Assembly: GCA_905181865.1 (NCBI GenBank) | Contig: CAJIZG010000003.1 | Span: forward strand, 575,001 to 639,000 | DNA: 64,000 nt | Source: Urechidicola croceus | GTDB lineage: Bacteria > Bacteroidota > Bacteroidia > Flavobacteriales > Flavobacteriaceae | Direction: 5' to 3' | In this document: one piece after another, positions 63,508 to 64,000 of the stretch | Layout: each line of letters opens with the position of its first letter | Numbering within the stretch: position 1 is the first letter of the stretch | Program-made: the position numbers and the translations under genes | Notes under the pieces: model-generated | Told to the model about the DNA's origin: nothing | Database searches by the model: none | What the model saw: the letters and a program-made list of their open reading frames with translations, nothing else

Positions 63508-64000
63508 TTATAGTGCCCTATCCAATTTCAAGACTTCTGATTTTAAGATTTCATTCAACTCCCCATTGGTTACTTTTCCATCTCTAAAATTATCAAAAAA
63601 ACTTGGAAGAGAAAATTCACCAACAATATTTCCACCCTGATAAGGATACGCCATCTTGGCACTTGCAAAAACACCGCTTCCGCCTCTCACTCCTGGTGAA
63701 GTACTCAATAATAACATCGGTTTATTTCTCCAAACTTTTGCCTCTATTCTAGACATCCAATCGAAAATATTTTTAAACACGGCTGCATAACTACCGTTAT
63801 GTTCAGCTAGCGATAACACAATACCATCCGCGCCTTCAATCAAGCTAACAAACCTTCGCGCATTTTTTGGAACTCCAAATTCATTTTCCGTATCAATTCC
63901 ATAAATAGGCAAAGGAAAATCATTTAAATCTAATACCTCAATCTCTGTATTTTTTAACAATGAACTCGCATATGTAGCCAATTGTTTATTTATAGATGCT
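63508..64000 (-). CDS. NADPH-dependent FMN reductase family protein (partial, N-terminus outside window)
   Basis: The frame is open to the window end. It reads ASINKQLATYASSLLKNTEI and continues with EVLDLNDFPLPIYGIDTENE, SLAEHNGSYAAVFKNIFDWM and KPMLLLSTSPGVRGGSGVFA. This is the flavodoxin-like fold of FMN-dependent NADPH reductases (SsuE/YieF type). The FMN-binding first loop (GxSxxxxS) lies just beyond the edge, since SINKQLATYAS normally follows it directly. Such enzymes reduce flavins, quinones or chromate. It appears to be the first gene of a run with the 4Fe-4S protein, MarR and pirin. Confidence 0.88.
   Translation of the reverse strand, partial: ASINKQLATYASSLLKNTEIEVLDLNDFPLPIYGIDTENEFGVPKNARRFVSLIEGADGIVLSLAEHNGSYAAVFKNIFDWMSRIEAKVWRNKPMLLLSTSPGVRGGSGVFASAKMAYPYQGGNIVGEFSLPSFFDNFRDGKVTNGELNEILKSEVLKLDRAL

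Overview
The window looks like chromosomal DNA of a flavobacterium (Bacteroidota, probably Flavobacteriaceae, plausibly marine). Several independent signs agree. The DNA is AT-rich. Starts lack Shine-Dalgarno sequences, and many genes sit just behind a TAnnTTTG box, the Bacteroidota -7 promoter element. There is a type IX secretion cargo with a type B sorting domain, and a fused alpha/beta 2-oxoacid dehydrogenase E1. Two gene orders are typical of the group: cinA / rpmB-rpmG-DUF4295-ftsY-rimO and parA-parB-DUF5683-dapB-lepB-wbqC. A formylglycine-type sulfatase fits a marine polysaccharide user. No tRNA, rRNA or CRISPR array was recognised. Layout: 0-4 kb holds a C69 dipeptidase (cut by the window edge) and a large lipoprotein joining ThuA, PQQ-type glucose/sorbosone dehydrogenase, PKD, cytochrome c and a carbohydrate-binding-like end. 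From 4.0 to 6.6 kb is a graveyard: an IS6-like transposase fragment, a possible AlkB scrap and a decayed IS3-family element with recognisable ends. From 6.8 to 20.6 kb are housekeeping genes: uvrA, a LOG-family protein, a barrel-bearing peptidase-like protein, the E1 fusion, DUF2851, a nitroreductase, pepD and a Gfo/Idh/MocA oxidoreductase. From 20.6 to 24.3 kb are more relics (an AlkD-like gene and a serine hydrolase riddled with stops) on either side of rimO. From 24.4 to 27.6 kb is the ftsY / ribosomal protein / cinA block, with a candidate structured RNA between a terminator and ftsY.

From 27.9 to 46.5 kb come an MscS channel, FAH, purU, menB, a GAF protein, an HD-domain protein fused to a Pycsar-effector-like membrane module, a secreted metallophosphatase with a kinase-like segment and a beta-barrel, a probably inactive esterase, and menD and menF (menaquinone synthesis) with a sulfatase between them. 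A membrane-anchored hydrolase and a hotdog thioesterase run with menF. From 46.5 to 57.8 kb are a frameshifted pRiA4b ORF-3-like gene, an ABC exporter, the T9SS cargo and the parAB-dapB-lepB operon. The end holds ettA with its small membrane partner, a pirin gene split by an intact-looking IS3 element, a MarR regulator, a broken 4Fe-4S protein and an FMN reductase.

The observations most worth following are: (1) the phosphatase / kinase-like / barrel fusion next to a pseudo-esterase; (2) the HD-PycTM fusion; (3) a three-copy intergenic element with two sequence blocks at an exact 40-base offset; (4) the structured leader or RNA upstream of ftsY; and (5) the fresh IS insertion in pirin, with a 7-base target duplication and an A8 frameshift site.
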